The notes below the pieces were generated by a model. The model ran no database searches. It saw only the letters and a list, made by a program, of their open reading frames with translations, and was not told where the DNA came from. The translations under genes and the position numbers were made by a program. A DNA stretch of 64,000 bases. Source: Gordonia sp. ABSL11-1. GTDB lineage: Bacteria > Actinomycetota > Actinomycetes > Mycobacteriales > Mycobacteriaceae. The DNA lies in the NCBI RefSeq assembly GCF_030315685.1, contig NZ_JASXSI010000016.1:62001-126000 (forward strand). Direction: 5' to 3'. How positions within the stretch are numbered: the stretch's first letter is position 1; each line of letters begins with the position of its first letter. Below are positions 34,694 through 42,648 of the stretch, in pieces.

Positions 34694-34743
34694 CTGCCCC
34701 CTCCTCTTCCGCACCGCGAAAGAGGAGGGGGCAGAATCGTTTT
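34694..34743 (+). terminator. Rho-independent terminator of sodA
   Basis: A perfect 15-bp stem (CTGCCCCCTCCTCTT, 34694-34708, and its complement, 34720-34734) with an 11-base loop, followed by AATCGTTTTC containing a T-run. This is the clearest intrinsic terminator in the window. Confidence 0.85.
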
Positions 34744-34784
34744 CGCGGCCGCTCCGGTTCACGAACCCGGCGTGGGGGCGGGTG

Positions 34785-35534
34785 TCAGAGCACGAGGGTC
34801 AGCGTTATCGCTGCGGCACAAGCGATCCCGATGACGAGAAGCGCCACGGCGTCCATCCGCCCCGGTCGTGACGGGTAGGCGGTCAGTCGGCCGGTCCCGC
34901 CGCGTGCCGTGATCGCCTCGGCCATCTCGGCACTGCGGCGCAGCGCGCTCGACATCGCCGCGGTGATCATGTCGACGACCCCCATCTCCGCGGCGGGATG
35001 CCCGCTGCGCGCAGGTGCCGACGGACGGAGACGATGCGCGGCCCGCAACAGCCGCATCTCCTCGATGAGCAGCGGGAGGCCCCGCAGGCACAGAGCGATC
35101 GCGACCGCCCATTCGTCGACGGGCATCCGGAAGATCCGGAGTGGCCGCATCAATGTGGCGATCGCGGGGGCGATCTCGGCCATCGGGGTCGTCCAGATCA
35201 CCAGGATGGAACTGGCGACGAGCACCAGCCCGAGAGTGACCGCACGCAGATACACGATGAGGGCCGCCGGCCCGAAGACGACGTTGAGAACGCCGCCGGC
35301 GATGATCAGGCCCCAGAACCACCAGGGCGGTCGCGGGATCGCGCCGAGCGGGATACCCGCGACGATCGCCGTCAGCACCACGATCGCGGCGACGAGTCCC
35401 AGCGCAGGCCACGACGGCAGGACCCAGGTCATCACACCGAGGGCCAACACGATGAGCAGTTTGGTCCCGGCCCACAGCCGGTGGACGAACGAGTTCCCGG
35501 GGACCTGCCGCAGCGGGACGGACTGCATGCTCAT
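34785..35534 (-). CDS. ECF transporter transmembrane protein EcfT (CbiQ-like)
   Basis: A 249-residue membrane protein with five to six helices and the EcfT signature near the C-terminus: LCLRGLPLLIEEMRLLRAA, the A-R-G type coupling helix that contacts the ATPases. It energises vitamin or metal uptake. ATG 35534 overlaps the stop of the ATPase gene (ATGA). The pair matches Rv2325c/Rv2326c of M. tuberculosis by memory. The substrate is unknown. Confidence 0.88.
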   Translation of the reverse strand: MSMQSVPLRQVPGNSFVHRLWAGTKLLIVLALGVMTWVLPSWPALGLVAAIVVLTAIVAGIPLGAIPRPPWWFWGLIIAGGVLNVVFGPAALIVYLRAVTLGLVLVASSILVIWTTPMAEIAPAIATLMRPLRIFRMPVDEWAVAIALCLRGLPLLIEEMRLLRAAHRLRPSAPARSGHPAAEMGVVDMITAAMSSALRRSAEMAEAITARGGTGRLTAYPSRPGRMDAVALLVIGIACAAAITLTLVL

Positions 35535-37705
35535 TCGCCTGCCTCCGGTGAGATGATCGGTCGGAACTGGTGCACGTCAACAACTCTCGCCGCGTCCGTC
35601 GGCGGTGGACTGCTCTGCGCCGGCGCATCGCGGGGGGAGGCGCCGTGGGGTGGGGCACCGTGCGGTGGCGTGCCGTGCGGCGGGACCAGCGTGGTGAGGG
35701 TGCCGTCGACGAGCTGCACACGACGGTCGACGACGGCGTCGAGATCGCCCAGGTCGTGCGAGATGATGACGATCGTCAGACCGTCGGCGCGCAATCGTGC
35801 CAACAATTCGATGATCTCGGCACGAGCGTACGGATCGACCCCGGCGAGCGGTTCGTCGAGGATGAGGACCTTGGGCCGCCGCGCCACCAGTCCGGCGAGC
35901 ACCACCCGCCGCATCTGTCCGCCGCTGAGCGAGTCGATCTGACGTGCCGCCATGTCCCGCGGAAGGCCCACCGCCTCGAGGGCGTGGGCCACCTCCGCGG
36001 TGCCGACACCGGGTCCGCCGGCGGACATGATCTCGTCGCCGACGGTCTGCTTCTGCAGTTGCAGACGCGCGTGCTGGAACGCGAGGGCCACATCGCCGAC
36101 CTGTCCGGAGACGGCAGAGCCGTGTAGATTCGCCGACCCCGCGCTCGGTGAGATGAGGCCGGCCATGATCCACGCCAGCGTCGTCTTGCCCGATCCGTTG
36201 CCGCCGACGATGAGGACGCCGTCACCGCGATGCACCGTCATGGAGATGGCGTGAACGGCATCGACGGCCCAGGGCGAACCGGGCAGATACGTGTGCCCGA
36301 CCTCGTCGAGGACGAGAAGGGGCTCGTCCCGTCGTCCGACGGATCCGTGCCCGAACGGGAGATGCGGTGCCGGCTCGGCGACCGAACCCGGCCGGGGAAT
36401 CCAGTGCGGCGGATGCGCGATGATCCGACCGTGGTCGAGGTGGACGATGCGATCGGCGGCGGCCGCCTCGGCGCCGCGGTGGGTGATCAGGACGACGGTC
36501 ATGTTCCGGCGCTCGGGCAGCGCCGCGAGCAGTGTGAGCAGTTCATCGCGCCCGGTCGGATCGACCATCGACGTGACCTCGTCTGCGATGAGCAGCGCGG
36601 GTTCGCGTGCCAGTGCGGCCGCGATGGCGAGCCGTTGCTGCTGTCCGCCGGAGAGATCCGATGTCTCGCGACCACCCAGCCCGGCGAGACCGACCTCCGC
36701 GAGCAGGCCGTCGACGTCGACCTCGACGTGCGGCGGCAGACCCCAGACGACGTCGTCGGCGACCCGGGAGCCCAACATCTGGGTCTCCGGTCGCTGCAGC
36801 ACCATCGCCGTGCCGCCGTGCCGTCCGAGTCCGGCGGTCCCCGGACGATGCACTGTGCCGGCGGTCGGCGTGCGTCCGGCAAGGATCTTCGCCAGGGTCG
36901 ACTTGCCGGATCCGTTCGCGCCGACGACGGCGACGAACTCACCGGCCGCCAATGACACGCTCACATCGTCGAGGACGAGCGGTCCACCGTCGCGATAGCG
37001 GAATCCGATCCTCGAGAGGGTGAGCGGCAGGGGTCCGACGGTGGCGTCGTCGGCGGAGAGGTCACCGGCGTCGAGGGTGTCCTCGCTCGGTACGTCGGCG
37101 AGCCGGGCTATGACACCGCCGAGCAGCCACCACGCGACCGCCAACGACACCGCGGTGCCCAGCGCACCCGACACCCACATCCAGATCCACCACTGGTCGA
37201 CCATGCTGTTCCCGAGTGTCTCGACCGAGTCGGCCACGCCGGACAGGGCGGACACGCTGTCGAGGATCTTGACCAGTCCGCCGACGGTGTTGCCGAGGGC
37301 CTCGAGGGCAAGCGTGCGCAACGGCACCAGGATCAGCAGCACGAGCACCGACAGCCCGCCGATGATCGGTGCGGCGACGATGCCGGCGACAGTGATGGTC
37401 CCGATGCCTCGCCCGCGACGCTTCGTGTCGCCGACGATCCCTCCGACCAGCGCGGATCCGAGAACCGTCGCGGCCGCACCGGTGCCGGCCATCGCGAAGC
37501 TGACGCCGGTAGCGGCGACGGATGCGGCGATCAGCGCACGGGGCCGGGTCCGGGCGGCGATCAATGCGAGCGGGACCGGGGCCAGCAGCCCGACGGCGGT
37601 GGCCAGAGGGATCACCGAGGCCACCACGATGGCCGCGACGGTCAGTCCGCCGAAGATCGCGATCGACGCCATCTCCATCGGACGCAGGGGTGCAGAACTT
37701 CTCAC
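35531..37705 (-). CDS. Fused ECF transporter: membrane S-like domain plus two ABC ATPases (Rv2326c-like)
   Basis: A 724-residue fusion. Residues about 10-215 form roughly six transmembrane helices like an ECF substrate-binding (S) component; two ATPase domains follow. Walker A loops are GANGSGKST near residue 262 and GGNGSGKTT near 502; signatures are DLSGGQQQR near 355 and SLSGGQMRR near 593; Walker B DEVTSMVDP and DEPLAGVDPYA follow each. Thus S, A and A' parts are in one chain, with EcfT separate. GTG 37705 is chosen; ATG 37678 is possible. Substrate undetermined. Confidence 0.88.
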   Translation of the reverse strand: MRSSAPLRPMEMASIAIFGGLTVAAIVVASVIPLATAVGLLAPVPLALIAARTRPRALIAASVAATGVSFAMAGTGAAATVLGSALVGGIVGDTKRRGRGIGTITVAGIVAAPIIGGLSVLVLLILVPLRTLALEALGNTVGGLVKILDSVSALSGVADSVETLGNSMVDQWWIWMWVSGALGTAVSLAVAWWLLGGVIARLADVPSEDTLDAGDLSADDATVGPLPLTLSRIGFRYRDGGPLVLDDVSVSLAAGEFVAVVGANGSGKSTLAKILAGRTPTAGTVHRPGTAGLGRHGGTAMVLQRPETQMLGSRVADDVVWGLPPHVEVDVDGLLAEVGLAGLGGRETSDLSGGQQQRLAIAAALAREPALLIADEVTSMVDPTGRDELLTLLAALPERRNMTVVLITHRGAEAAAADRIVHLDHGRIIAHPPHWIPRPGSVAEPAPHLPFGHGSVGRRDEPLLVLDEVGHTYLPGSPWAVDAVHAISMTVHRGDGVLIVGGNGSGKTTLAWIMAGLISPSAGSANLHGSAVSGQVGDVALAFQHARLQLQKQTVGDEIMSAGGPGVGTAEVAHALEAVGLPRDMAARQIDSLSGGQMRRVVLAGLVARRPKVLILDEPLAGVDPYARAEIIELLARLRADGLTIVIISHDLGDLDAVVDRRVQLVDGTLTTLVPPHGTPPHGAPPHGASPRDAPAQSSPPPTDAARVVDVHQFRPIISPEAGE

Positions 37706-37896
37706 CTGATCCAGTGTGCCTGGTGGTGGCGGCGTGCTAGTGCCCCCGGATGGGTTACGCCGTGTAAAGGAACCGTCACAAGACCCGTGTTCGAGTTGTC
37801 GGCGAGGCCGGTCGGGTGGATTCTTCTCAGACGGGGTGTCGTACACCACGACATCTCCAACTCCGGCGAAAGCCCTGCCGCAGAGGGGGACCAGCG

Positions 37897-38421
37897 ATGA
37901 CGACCTCCATACCGATCGGCCTCACACCGTTTCATTTCGACGGGCATCTCAACGGCATCCTCATCTCGGGCCGCTGGCCGGAGTCGACCCTCGAATGGAC
38001 GCAGACCCTGGTCGCGTCGGTCCGGATCGCGTGCCGACCGGGCTTTCTGCCGACGACGACGATCTTCGGGGTGGTCGAGGAGCGACCCGACGACGCCGAG
38101 GCCGACGCCGTGGGAATGATGATCGCCGTCGGCAACGTCGTCGACGACAGTTTCGTCGAGGCCGGTCGATTCCTCAGCAACCCGCCGGCGCTGGTGATGC
38201 TGCATCCGCCGTCGCAGACCCGACCGTCGCTGCCGGAGTGCTCCCAGGTCGCCTCGGGCTGTGTGCTGCTGCCGGGATTGCCCGAACTCGGGCTCGAGCA
38301 CCGGGCCGGATGGGCCGAGGCGGAGGCCGATGGGACCGTCGTCACATTGCGTAACCAAGTCGGTATAGATCCCAACGCGGACCCCGACACCGCAGTGCTC
38401 GCGATGCTGCTGGCCGCCTGA
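37897..38421 (+). CDS. Conserved hypothetical protein
   Basis: A 174-residue soluble protein (MTTSIPIGLTPFHFDGHLNG...). Predicted alternating alpha/beta with no membrane helix or signal. I do not recognise the family. The ATG at 37897 follows GAGGGGGACC. It is divergent from the fused ABC gene and 114 bases before the Mn exporter, whose promoter region it may share no control with. Confidence 0.7.
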   Translation: MTTSIPIGLTPFHFDGHLNGILISGRWPESTLEWTQTLVASVRIACRPGFLPTTTIFGVVEERPDDAEADAVGMMIAVGNVVDDSFVEAGRFLSNPPALVMLHPPSQTRPSLPECSQVASGCVLLPGLPELGLEHRAGWAEAEADGTVVTLRNQVGIDPNADPDTAVLAMLLAA

Positions 38422-38498
38422 CCTGCGGCAGGAGATTCAGGGTTCCCTAACTTTAGATTTTGTGCCCCCTACCTGCGGAAATACGGCCACGCAATCTG

Positions 38499-38528
38499 TT
38501 GCACAGCCATCTGGGGGCACCCTAACCT
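38499..38528 (+). promoter_or_regulatory. Promoter with dyad upstream of the Mn exporter
   Basis: TTGCAC (38499-38504) and TAACCT (38523-38528) fit -35 and -10 elements with an 18-base spacer; the GTG at 38536 is seven to eight bases after -10, so the message is probably leaderless. GGGGGCAC (38513-38520) lies in the spacer and is the exact complement of GTGCCCCC at 38462-38469, suggesting a looping or dimeric repressor site. Confidence 0.55.
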
Positions 38529-38535
38529 GGCGTTC

Positions 38536-39252
38536 GTGATTGCTGCCCTGCTCCTGAGCTTCGGCGTGATCTTCGTTGCCGAACTCGGTGACAAGTCGCA
38601 GCTGATGGCCATGACCTATGCCCTCCGGTACCGATGGTGGGTCGTCCTGCTCGCGATCACCGTGGCGACGACCGCGGTGCACGCGGTGTCGGTGTTCTTC
38701 GGCCACTTCCTCGGTCTCTCCATCCCGGCCGACCTGATGTCGATCCTCGCCGGGATCGCGATGCTGGTCTTCGGCCTGTGGACCCTGCGCGGCGATCATC
38801 TCGACGACGACGAGTCGAGCAAGGCCGAGCGGGTCGGTGCATCCGTCTTCTTCGCGGTCATGTCGTCGTTCTTCCTCGCCGAACTGGGCGACAAGACGAT
38901 GCTCGCGACCATCACGCTGTCCACCAACAACGACTGGCTCGGGGTGTGGATCGGGTCGACCGTGGGCATGGTCGCCGCCGACGCACTCGCGATCGCGGTC
39001 GGCGCCCTGCTCGGCAGACATCTGCCGGAGCGGATCATCGCGCGCGGGGCAGCGGTCCTGTTCTTCGGATTCGCCGCGTGGCTGCTGTGGGAGGGCCTCG
39101 CCGATGCCGGCACCGTCACCGTGATCGCCACCCTCAGCGCCGTCGTCGTGCTCCTCGGCATCGGTGCGATCTATCTCCGTTACCTGCGACGCACCGCCGT
39201 GACCACGGCCGACGACGACACCGACGAGGATTCCCGAACGATCGCTCGGTGA
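38536..39252 (+). CDS. GDT1/TMEM165 family divalent cation exporter (UPF0016)
   Basis: A 238-residue membrane protein with two repeats each carrying the ELGDK(S/T) motif: FVAELGDKSQLM and FLAELGDKTML. The family exports Mn2+ in bacteria (MneA/MntX type) and moves Mn2+ or Ca2+ in eukaryotes. About six helices are predicted, with an acidic loop between repeats. With sodA and an iron regulon nearby it likely protects from manganese overload. GTG start at 38536. Confidence 0.9.
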   Translation: MIAALLLSFGVIFVAELGDKSQLMAMTYALRYRWWVVLLAITVATTAVHAVSVFFGHFLGLSIPADLMSILAGIAMLVFGLWTLRGDHLDDDESSKAERVGASVFFAVMSSFFLAELGDKTMLATITLSTNNDWLGVWIGSTVGMVAADALAIAVGALLGRHLPERIIARGAAVLFFGFAAWLLWEGLADAGTVTVIATLSAVVVLLGIGAIYLRYLRRTAVTTADDDTDEDSRTIAR

Positions 39253-39361
39253 GAGCGGGGGTTGCGGTCGGCGGACGACCGCGTCCTGTCTAGGGTGTGT
39301 CGGGTGACACCGATCGCGGCCGCCACTCCCCGGCGGCCGGTGTACCCCGAAAGGACTCTCA

Positions 39362-40123
39362 ATGGACGTTTCCGGCTCTTCCGTACTGGTCACCGGCGCA
39401 GCATCCGGACTCGGCGCCGCGACCGCGCAGCGTTTCGCCGCCGCCGGCGCCCAGGTGTTCGGGCTCGACCTGCAGCCGTCCATCGACAAGGCGACCCCGA
39501 CCGGCGGGGTGACCCTGCTGCCGGCCGACGTCACCAACGAGGTCGAGGTGAAGGCCGCGATCGACACCATCAGCGATGGCGGAGCGCCCCTGCGCGCCGC
39601 GGTGAACTGCGCCGGCGTCGGCTGGGCCGCACGCATCCTGGGCAAGGACGGTCCGCACGACCTGTTGCTGTTCCAGAAGATCATCAACATCAATCTCGTC
39701 GGCACGTTCAACGTGATGCGGCTGGCCGCGGCCCAGATGGCCACCGAGTCGACCGTCGACGGCGACGGACAGCGCGGCGTGATCATCAACACCGCATCGG
39801 TTGCCGCGTTCGAGGGACAGATCGGGCAGATCGCCTACGCCGCATCCAAGGGCGGCGTGCACGCGATGACCATCTCAGCCGCCCGCGATCTCGCCCGCGT
39901 CGGCGTGCGCGTGTGCACCATCGCCCCGGGCACCATCAAGACACCGATGCTCGCCGGCGTGACGCCGGAGTTCCAGCAGACGCTGGCCGAGGCGATACCC
40001 TTCCCGCAGCGACTCGGCGAGCCGGAGGAGTACGCCCAGCTGGCCGAGTTCATCGTCGCCCACAACTATCTCAACGGCGAGACCATCCGCATGGACGGCG
40101 CCATCCGCATGGCGCCGCGCTGA
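39362..40123 (+). CDS. SDR oxidoreductase, 3-hydroxyacyl-CoA dehydrogenase-like (HSD10 type)
   Basis: A 253-residue short-chain dehydrogenase. The NAD-binding loop is LVTGAASGLGAAT, the catalytic Ser-Tyr-Lys lie in NTASVAAFEG and YAASKGGVHAM, and the C-terminal PFPQRLGEPEEYAQL pattern is typical of HSD17B10-like 3-hydroxyacyl-CoA dehydrogenases. It would oxidise 3-hydroxyacyl-CoA with NAD+. A GAAAGGAC ribosome site precedes ATG 39362. Its TGA directly abuts the TCA (stop on minus strand) of the next gene. Confidence 0.88.
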   Translation: MDVSGSSVLVTGAASGLGAATAQRFAAAGAQVFGLDLQPSIDKATPTGGVTLLPADVTNEVEVKAAIDTISDGGAPLRAAVNCAGVGWAARILGKDGPHDLLLFQKIININLVGTFNVMRLAAAQMATESTVDGDGQRGVIINTASVAAFEGQIGQIAYAASKGGVHAMTISAARDLARVGVRVCTIAPGTIKTPMLAGVTPEFQQTLAEAIPFPQRLGEPEEYAQLAEFIVAHNYLNGETIRMDGAIRMAPR

Positions 40124-41272
40124 TCAGGAGCTGTTCTCCGACAGCGACTTCCGAGCGACGGCCGCAGACAGACGCAGCAGTGGTGCCGCGTCCTCCTCGA
40201 GTTGCCGACCGCCCGGTAGCACCTCACGGACGGCGCCGCGGGCTCGCCCCGCGAGCGCGTGGTCCTCGGCCGCGGCCCAGAGCATGTCGGCACGTGCGTC
40301 GTCATCGACGATCTCGAAATCGTCGGTGAGATGGGGGCTCAGTTGAGTGAGGGCGTCCCGGATCTCGACGACCCGCCGATGCAGGATCAGCGACGGCGTG
40401 GACGTCGTGCCCGCACCGTCCGGGGCCGACGCAACGTTCGTGGATTCACTTAGTGGCAGAACGACTTCGGGAACCGCGCCGGTCACCAGCTCCCACAACG
40501 GCTGCAGGGCATCGGCGTCGCGCCGGTGCCGTCGGCCGGAGGTGATGGTGTGCCATCGTGCATGCAGCATCGGGTAGCTGATGCCGATCAGGAATCCGAC
40601 GACGCCGATGATCGAACAGGCCCGGGCGGCGCCCAACAACCACGGCAGATCGATGACCTCCGCCGACGAGCCGATCACGAAGAGGATCTGCAGCACCGAG
40701 CTGACCGTGAGAAAGGCCAATCCGCCCAGCAGCATCCCGAGCGAGGTCCGCAGGTAGCCGTCGGCCAGGACGAGGAAGCGCCGGATGCTGCGCACACATG
40801 CAACGAATCCGTAGGTGAGATAGCCGGACGCGATGAGCACGAAGATCGCATACGCGACGTTGCGCGCGGTCCACTCCGAGAGGTTCTCAGTTCGCAGGTC
40901 GATCGGGATGACGAGCATCGACACCTGCAGGCCGATCAGCGCGACCACCAGCGGGATCGCCTCGATGCCCGCACGCCGCTCACGTGTCGTCGAGCGGCCG
41001 GGGAAGAAGAAGACGACGATGAGGCCCGCCACGCCGACGGCGAGCAGCGCATAGAAGAGGACGCGCGCCGCGCCGGTGAACAGCACAGTGTCGATCGCAT
41101 CGGTCACGTCCTGACCCGACACCACGAAGGCGAGGGTGAGTGCGGCGATCGCGACCGTCATCGCCACAGCCTGCAATCCACCGCCCTCCCGGCGGATCTG
41201 CTCGAGACGCCAGCACAGCGCGGCCGCGAAGACGACCGCGGCGATCGCGTTGACCACGCCGATCGCGATCAT
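40124..41272 (-). CDS. Eight-helix membrane protein, MAB_1171c/DUF6545 type
   Basis: A 382-residue protein. The N-terminal 240 residues hold about seven or eight transmembrane helices (MIAIGVVNAIAAVVFAAALC at the start); the C-terminal 130 residues are soluble and helical (HRRVVEIRDALTQLSPHLTD). It resembles the MAB_1171c family putative transporters annotated in mycobacteria. The gene starts one base after the ImmA stop and is third in the XRE-ImmA-membrane module. The soluble tail may be the partner or substrate of the peptidase; untested. Confidence 0.8.
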   Translation of the reverse strand: MIAIGVVNAIAAVVFAAALCWRLEQIRREGGGLQAVAMTVAIAALTLAFVVSGQDVTDAIDTVLFTGAARVLFYALLAVGVAGLIVVFFFPGRSTTRERRAGIEAIPLVVALIGLQVSMLVIPIDLRTENLSEWTARNVAYAIFVLIASGYLTYGFVACVRSIRRFLVLADGYLRTSLGMLLGGLAFLTVSSVLQILFVIGSSAEVIDLPWLLGAARACSIIGVVGFLIGISYPMLHARWHTITSGRRHRRDADALQPLWELVTGAVPEVVLPLSESTNVASAPDGAGTTSTPSLILHRRVVEIRDALTQLSPHLTDDFEIVDDDARADMLWAAAEDHALAGRARGAVREVLPGGRQLEEDAAPLLRLSAAVARKSLSENSS

Positions 41273-41273
41273 G

Positions 41274-41783
41274 TCAGAGCCATCCCTTGTGTCCGCCGAG
41301 CACGCGCTGGATACCGCGCAGATCGGCGTTCTCCGGAGTCGACCCGACGGTGTCGCGGGCCTCGGCGGCCCAGCTGAGGATCATCGACGCCAGCATCTCC
41401 GCCTCCCATTCGCGCTCGTCGGAGTAGCACGTGCGTCGCAGGGCGGCGTCGGAGTCGTCGTCGGACGGGGCCGACAGAGCCGACGCGTGCACCTCACCGA
41501 GCATCTGATGTCCGGCGATGAGGTGGCCGAACTCATGGATCACGATCTGATCCTGGTGCAGCTTGGACGTGTTCGCCTGATAGAAGAAGTAATCCGCGTC
41601 CTCGGCGGCCAGCCACACCCCGTTGGGCATCCCGGCCGGCAACGGGTGGGCGATCAGCCGGATCGGACGGCCGCGGCGTTCGCCATAGCGCCCACAGAGT
41701 TGCGAGACGTCGAGCGGCAGATCGAGGTCGAGCCCGCGGAGCGTGTCGCGGCACAATGCTCGGAGCGCCCGTTGACGTCGCAT
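41274..41783 (-). CDS. ImmA/IrrE-type metallopeptidase
   Basis: A 169-residue protein with the zinc motif IVIHEFGHLIAGHQ and a later glutamate in REWEAEMLASMI as the third ligand. ImmA and IrrE enzymes cleave their partner XRE repressors (ICEBs1 ImmR; Deinococcus DdrO) to induce genes. Here the XRE gene is 27 bases upstream on the same strand, exactly the expected context. The substrate-cleavage site cannot be read from sequence. A likely sensor-protease is inferred. Confidence 0.88.
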   Translation of the reverse strand: MRRQRALRALCRDTLRGLDLDLPLDVSQLCGRYGERRGRPIRLIAHPLPAGMPNGVWLAAEDADYFFYQANTSKLHQDQIVIHEFGHLIAGHQMLGEVHASALSAPSDDDSDAALRRTCYSDEREWEAEMLASMILSWAAEARDTVGSTPENADLRGIQRVLGGHKGWL

Positions 41784-41810
41784 GGATGACAGGGGGCTCC
41801 GGTAGCGGAG

Positions 41811-42305
41811 TCAGTCGTTGACGATCGGTCCGCCGACGATCCGCAGGCGCGCGTCCTCGGAGATCCCCGCCGCGATGATGTCCGGCGGATCCTTCGGAAG
41901 GCCCTGCTGCTCACGCAGCACCTTGATCAGCTCGTTCACGACGGTGACCGAGTCGCTGGACAGACCGGCGAGCCGGAAGGCTGCGAGCTGCACATTGGTG
42001 TCGGCCTGCAGACGCATCAGGTCGATCTCGTCACGTGTGCGCTGCGCGGCCCGGTCTTCCAAGAAGTAGTGGACGTCCACACCGAACGCCGCAGCGATCC
42101 CCTCCACGGTGCGGAACGACGGCGACTTAGCCTTTCCCGATCGCAGCTGACTCAGATACGACTCACCGAGGCGGAATCCGCGTTCGGTGGACCGGGCAGC
42201 GATCGCCTTGGCGCTGTAGGCACGTCCGTTGGGTCCCGGAACTGTCCGGAACAGTTCTTCCAGGCGTCGAGCAAAGAGCCCTGGGTCCACTGTTTCGTGT
42301 TGCAT
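41811..42305 (-). CDS. XRE-family transcriptional regulator
   Basis: A 164-residue protein with an XRE helix-turn-helix (SAKAIAARSTERGFRLGESY, then LSQLRSGKAKSPSFRTVEGI and AAAFGVDVHYFLE) around residues 30-95. The C-terminal part is helical and could be the dimerisation or peptidase-recognition region. It leads the module with the ImmA-type peptidase and the membrane protein. Start ATG 42305 is preferred over several upstream ATGs. Two dyads at 42438-42469 are likely operators. Confidence 0.88.
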   Translation of the reverse strand: MQHETVDPGLFARRLEELFRTVPGPNGRAYSAKAIAARSTERGFRLGESYLSQLRSGKAKSPSFRTVEGIAAAFGVDVHYFLEDRAAQRTRDEIDLMRLQADTNVQLAAFRLAGLSSDSVTVVNELIKVLREQQGLPKDPPDIIAAGISEDARLRIVGGPIVND

Positions 42306-42437
42306 GGCATCGACCGACCTCGTGTCGGTTCGACGCCCGCCATCAACGGCGGGCATTTCCGTACCCTGTGAAGTCATCATTCTCCCCGGCAAATCCAAAG
42401 CTTGAACTTGCAAACATTAAAGACCTGCGTGCAGCGT

Positions 42438-42469
42438 CGTTGCAACGATCGGTACGATCAGAACGTACC
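42438..42469. promoter_or_regulatory. Paired dyads upstream of the XRE gene
   Basis: CGTTGCAACG (42438-42447) is a perfect 10-base palindrome; GGTACG (42451-42456) and CGTACC (42464-42469) form a second inverted repeat with 7 bases between. They are 130-165 bases upstream of the XRE start, between it and the divergent surface-protein gene. Confidence 0.5.
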
Positions 42470-42648
42470 TGACGGCCACTGCCCATGCGTATCACCTGTG
42501 CCAATGATGTAACGACTACCCATTGTGGCATTGTTCACACTCGATCGTAAACATCCTGCAGCGGCGCAAATCCGAGTTTACCTGAGCGTGAACAGTGGGC
42601 GACGATGCACCACGACCGTTCTCCTGCCCGTAACCCGAACGAGGTCCG

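Noticed and set aside
38440..38535. yybP-ykoY manganese riboswitch
   Set aside because: The conserved core sequences are not visible, and a likely start of transcription is at the GTG.
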